DNA from: CAZKRU01 sp964555235
Lineage (GTDB): Bacteria > Verrucomicrobiota > Verrucomicrobiia > Methylacidiphilales > CAMAQI01
Reading direction: 5' to 3'
DNA: 64,000 nt
Assembly (NCBI GenBank): GCA_964555235.1
Contig: CAZKRU010000002.1
Coordinates: 50,068 to 114,067 of the forward strand
This document shows, in pieces, positions 61,331 to 64,000 of this stretch (its first letter is position 1; every line of letters starts with the position of its first letter). The notes beneath the pieces were generated by a model. That model searched no databases, was not told the DNA's origin, and saw nothing but the letters and a program-made list of their open reading frames with translations. Position numbers and translations under genes: made by a program.

Positions 61331-62162
61331 TATCATTGGTATCATGCAGGGGCGATTATCTTCTCCTATCAATGGGAAAATTCAGGCATTTCCTGCGAAG
61401 GAATGGCGCGAAGAATTTGAACGTGCTGCGAGTTTGGGTCTTTCATCGATCGAGTGGATTTTTGAAACCCCGTTTGAACAAAATCCACTTTGGACCGTTT
61501 CAGGGGTTGAGGAAATTCGTGACATGGTGAATCGCACGGGAGTACGCGTCGATTTTATCTGTGCGGATTATTTTATGGAATCGCCGCTGGTGCGAATGTC
61601 ACCTGTGACTCGTGAAAAGAACCTGAACATCATGAAGCGGCTATTGGAACAGGCCGCTCTTCTCGGAGTTGGTGGAGTGGAGATTCCCTGTGTCGACGCG
61701 TCGGCAATTCATTCACGGGAAGAGGAGGATGAATTGGCGACTGCTCTGGAGCCTGCATTAAAACAAGCTGAGTCGTTAAAATTGGAGATTGGATTGGAAA
61801 CTTCGCTTTCACCTGATCGGTTCCGAGGACTTTTGGATCGAATCGCGCATCCTCAACTCAAGGCCAATTACGATTCAGGAAACAGTGCTTCACTTGGCTT
61901 TGATCCGAAGGAAGAGATGGATGCCTATGGGGCGTGGATTAATAATGTTCATATCAAGGATCGGAAACTCGGGGGGGGAACGGTTCCTTTTGGAACGGGG
62001 GATGTGGATATCCCCCAAGTACTGAGGCTTTTGAAAGAAGTGGGCTATTCAGGGATTTGGATTTTGCAAGGAGCCCGTGGCGAGGACGATTTAAAAACAG
62101 CTGAAAAATATCAGCGACAACTCCAAATATGGTTGAAGGAGGCCGGATGGATCTCGAATTAA
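61287..62162 (+). CDS. sugar phosphate isomerase/epimerase (xylose isomerase-like TIM barrel)
   Basis: A 291-residue AP-endonuclease-2-like TIM barrel. IIGIMQGRLSSP is the first beta strand, and GGVEIPCVD, LEIGLETSL, LKANYDSGN and NNVHIKDRKLGGGTVPFGTGDVDIP carry the metal-binding Glu, Asp and His residues. Typical of inosose dehydratase/isomerase-like enzymes. The start at 61287 is needed to include the first strand; ATG 61344 would cut into it. The first 15 or so residues (SSCSLPPKPLQP) are encoded by the right arm of hairpin copy C and are not part of the normal fold. Confidence 0.85.
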   Translation: MTISSCSLPPKPLQPIIGIMQGRLSSPINGKIQAFPAKEWREEFERAASLGLSSIEWIFETPFEQNPLWTVSGVEEIRDMVNRTGVRVDFICADYFMESPLVRMSPVTREKNLNIMKRLLEQAALLGVGGVEIPCVDASAIHSREEEDELATALEPALKQAESLKLEIGLETSLSPDRFRGLLDRIAHPQLKANYDSGNSASLGFDPKEEMDAYGAWINNVHIKDRKLGGGTVPFGTGDVDIPQVLRLLKEVGYSGIWILQGARGEDDLKTAEKYQRQLQIWLKEAGWISN

Positions 62163-62905
62163 AAGGGAAACGGGTTTTGATTACGGGGTCAAGTCGAGGA
62201 ATCGGGCGTGGAATCGCCTTGGGATTTCTTCGGGAGGGAGCAGAGGTAGTAGTGACCGGTCGCAGCCTTTCGGCACTTCAGGAAGTGCGCCGTGAAGCCA
62301 AATCCTTGGCGGGGAAGGCGAAATTTTTTAAAGGCGATTTGACCCATCAGAGTGCGCGACATCAGCTGGTGAAAGAATTTTCTGGAAACGGCCTGGATGT
62401 GTTGGTTCTTAATCTCGGATCTGGTAAAAGTTGTCCAGGACTTCAAGCAGATGAAGGGGAGTGGATTCGAGTGTTTCAATTGAATCTTTTTTCGGCAGCA
62501 GAAACTCTGCGGTTATTTCATCCGGCACTTTGCCGAGCAAAAAAGGCTACGGTCACAGTGATCGGTTCGATTGCGGGGCTCCACGCGTTGGGGGCTCCAG
62601 CAGCATACGGCGCCGCGAAGGCGGCGTTGAGTCATTGGGCCAAAAGCATGTCCCGTGAGCTGGCGGGAGATGGAATTCGCATCAATTTGGTGGCGCCTGG
62701 GAATATTTACTTTAAAGGGGGTACTTGGGATCTTAAGCAACAGAAGAATTTGAAAGCAGTACGAGCGATGCTCAAACGGGAAGTAGCGCTTCAGCGTTTT
62801 GGAAGTGTTGAAGAGATTGCGGATGCGACCCTCTTTCTTTCCTCGAATCGTGCTTCCTTTATCACGGGAGCCTGTTTGATCGTTGATGGAGGCCAGGTTC
62901 GATGA
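62147..62905 (+). CDS. SDR family oxidoreductase
   Basis: A 252-residue classical SDR. TGSSRGIG is at about 12-19, NLGSGKS replaces the usual NNAG loop, IGSIAG carries the Ser, and AAYGAAKAAL gives the Tyr and Lys. It ends in ITGACLIVDGGQVR, the usual SDR tail. A perfect Shine-Dalgarno AAGGAGG lies 4 bases before ATG 62147, which settles this start although it lies within the preceding gene (16-bp overlap). It may act with the TIM-barrel protein on one sugar. Confidence 0.88.
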   Translation: MDLELKGKRVLITGSSRGIGRGIALGFLREGAEVVVTGRSLSALQEVRREAKSLAGKAKFFKGDLTHQSARHQLVKEFSGNGLDVLVLNLGSGKSCPGLQADEGEWIRVFQLNLFSAAETLRLFHPALCRAKKATVTVIGSIAGLHALGAPAAYGAAKAALSHWAKSMSRELAGDGIRINLVAPGNIYFKGGTWDLKQQKNLKAVRAMLKREVALQRFGSVEEIADATLFLSSNRASFITGACLIVDGGQVR

Positions 62906-64000
62906 TGGATTTAAGCGTCGAAAAGACGAATCGTTTTTCGAGAATTCTCGAGTTGGATGTATTTCGAGGGTGGGCAGCATTGAGCGTGGTCTTGGCTCAT
63001 TTGTGCCCGGATGTCTTGGAGGGAGATCGCATTTGTAATGGAATTTTGAGCGGTTTTGATGCGGGGTTGGCATTTCGACTGTTTTTTATCATTAGTGGGT
63101 ATGTCATTCTCATGACGATTCGTCGCTGCGAAGACCCATTCGCATTTGTGGTTTCTCGAGCGGCAAGACTCTTGCCGGTTTATTTAGTATCAGTGCTGAT
63201 TATGTACGGGCTGCGGGTGATGGAGCATCCGGAAGATTTTACCTTCATACGGTTTCCTTGGTTCGAAGTAATGGCAAACCTAGCCATGGTTCCGGAATTT
63301 TTGGGAGTTCCGCTCGTTACCGGAGTGATTTGGACGCTTCAAGTGGAATTGGTCTTCTACGTATTCATGGTGTTCGTTCACTCGCTAGGGCTGATTCAAT
63401 GGATGGATCGTATTTGTTTCTCGATCGTTGCACTGGCACTATTGATCCAAGCAGAGTGGGGTAGTGGAGTATTTCCACAGGCATGGATGCAGCAATTCAT
63501 TCTCTATGCGCCCTTTTTTGTGATTGGGGTTTTATTTCGAAGCTTTAGAGAGGAAGGAATTAGTCGATTTCGCGTAGTCGGATTGATTTTGGCGATAGGG
63601 GGGGCGGTCTGGGCGGAACAAACTCAATATGTACTCGTAGGAACGGGGGTGTTTTTCTTAATGGAGATGGGGCTATTAACCGTTCTCTGTGTTAAACCGC
63701 TGATCTGGCTGGGGTCTATTTCTTATGCGCTATACTTGATTCACAATGATCTGGGGCTTTGGATTCAGAGAGGATTGATGGAGCGAATCGGGTCCGGATG
63801 GGCCTCCTTTCTGATTTCTTTAGGTGCGGTGGTGGGGATTGCACAACTGATGACGTATTGGGTAGACCGACCCATGGGGCGTTGGGTGAAAAAAGAAATG
63901 ACTCGGGAAAGATTAATTCGAATGGTGTGGGTCTGCTGTTTTGGGGTGGTTTATGGGATGCTGTTGAACCGGGGAAGTCTCTTTCTCGAAGCAAGAGCTG
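62902..64000 (+). CDS. acyltransferase-3 family membrane O-acyltransferase (partial, cut by window end)
   Basis: An open reading frame of at least 366 codons with no stop before the window ends. It begins MMDLSVEKTNRFSRILELDVFRGWAALSVVLAHLCP, with the family motif R-G-x-A-A near the start and a histidine in the first helix. FRLFFIISGYVIL, VSRAARLLPVYLVSVL and WTLQVELVFYVFMVF follow, then further membrane helices. These are the hallmarks of acyltransferase-3 (OafA-type) proteins that O-acetylate surface polysaccharides from acetyl-CoA. The ATG overlaps the SDR stop by 4 bp; ATG 62905 is equally possible. Confidence 0.88.
   Translation, partial: MMDLSVEKTNRFSRILELDVFRGWAALSVVLAHLCPDVLEGDRICNGILSGFDAGLAFRLFFIISGYVILMTIRRCEDPFAFVVSRAARLLPVYLVSVLIMYGLRVMEHPEDFTFIRFPWFEVMANLAMVPEFLGVPLVTGVIWTLQVELVFYVFMVFVHSLGLIQWMDRICFSIVALALLIQAEWGSGVFPQAWMQQFILYAPFFVIGVLFRSFREEGISRFRVVGLILAIGGAVWAEQTQYVLVGTGVFFLMEMGLLTVLCVKPLIWLGSISYALYLIHNDLGLWIQRGLMERIGSGWASFLISLGAVVGIAQLMTYWVDRPMGRWVKKEMTRERLIRMVWVCCFGVVYGMLLNRGSLFLEARA

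Noticed and set aside
61971..61978. G8 tract in the TIM-barrel gene, with similar 8-base G/C runs at 55370, 44849 and 45137, as possible phase-variation sites
   Set aside because: Four runs of eight in 64 kb at roughly half G+C is about what chance gives, the runs lie in Gly/Pro codons, and no reading frame is broken.

Overview
This is a 64 kb surface-glycan biosynthesis island. It is packed almost end to end with genes, and all but one (37494-38354) lie on the + strand. Most neighbours overlap by 1-8 bp (ATGA, GTGA, TGATG or TAATG junctions) and many starts are GTG, so the region looks like a few very long, translationally coupled transcripts. I saw no rRNA, tRNA, CRISPR array, transposase or convincing rho-independent terminator, and no gene-free stretch longer than 300 bp. 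Nonulosonic acids (NulOs), GT9 and KpsS-like transferases suggest a diderm bacterium making a capsule, LPS O-chain or glycoprotein glycan. The four-helix-bundle and GxxExxY cassettes are familiar from environmental and candidate-phylum genomes. I cannot name the phylum: no ribosomal or housekeeping marker is present.

Layout. (1) 1-12.8 kb, pseudaminic acid block: SDR, PseF-like cytidylyltransferase, PseG-GNAT fusion, carbamoyltransferase, PIG-L deacetylase, PseI, Gfo/Idh oxidoreductase, DegT aminotransferase, GT-B-like protein, PseH-like GNAT, PseA-like amidotransferase and an amidase. PseB and PseC are not seen and probably lie upstream. (2) 12.8-23.5 kb, legionaminic acid block: KpsS-like protein, Gfo/Idh, CMP-NulO synthetase, PtmA-like SDR, LegI, LegG, NeuD-like acetyltransferase, PtmE-like CBS-nucleotidyltransferase, LegB, LegC and a LegH-like acetyltransferase. 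(3) 23.4-40.3 kb, assembly and decoration: GT2, GT4 and GT9 transferases, methyltransferases, a DUF268 protein and an SGNH protein, interrupted by a GxxExxY cassette and by the lone minus-strand GT2. (4) 40.3-47.1 kb: two more carbamoyltransferases alternating with SGNH proteins and small membrane proteins, including a DUF5989-type 54-residue protein. (5) 47.1-51.3 kb: FkbH-like protein, acyl carrier protein, MaoC-SDR fusion and GNAT, apparently making and transferring an ACP-bound acyl group. (6) 51.3-59 kb: polysaccharide deacetylase, KdsC-like phosphatase, a third NulO synthase and a third CMP-NulO synthetase, plus methyltransferases and a GT-B/methyltransferase fusion. (7) 59-64 kb: class III aminotransferase, four-helix-bundle cassette, VOC protein, TIM-barrel isomerase, SDR and an acyltransferase-3 protein cut by the window end.

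Taken together the genes can plausibly make and activate at least two, probably three, different nonulosonic acids, decorate them (amidino, carbamoyl, acetyl, methyl, possibly glyceryl or hydroxyacyl groups) and assemble them into a complex glycan.

The most unusual non-coding feature is a family of imperfect hairpins with GTAGGC/GCCTAC-rich arms at gene junctions (34389-34438, 60388-60803, 61248-61330). Two copies are empty and one carries a four-helix-bundle (IVS-type) gene in its loop. A GxxExxY gene at 31.7 kb sits in its own perfect 16-bp inverted repeat.
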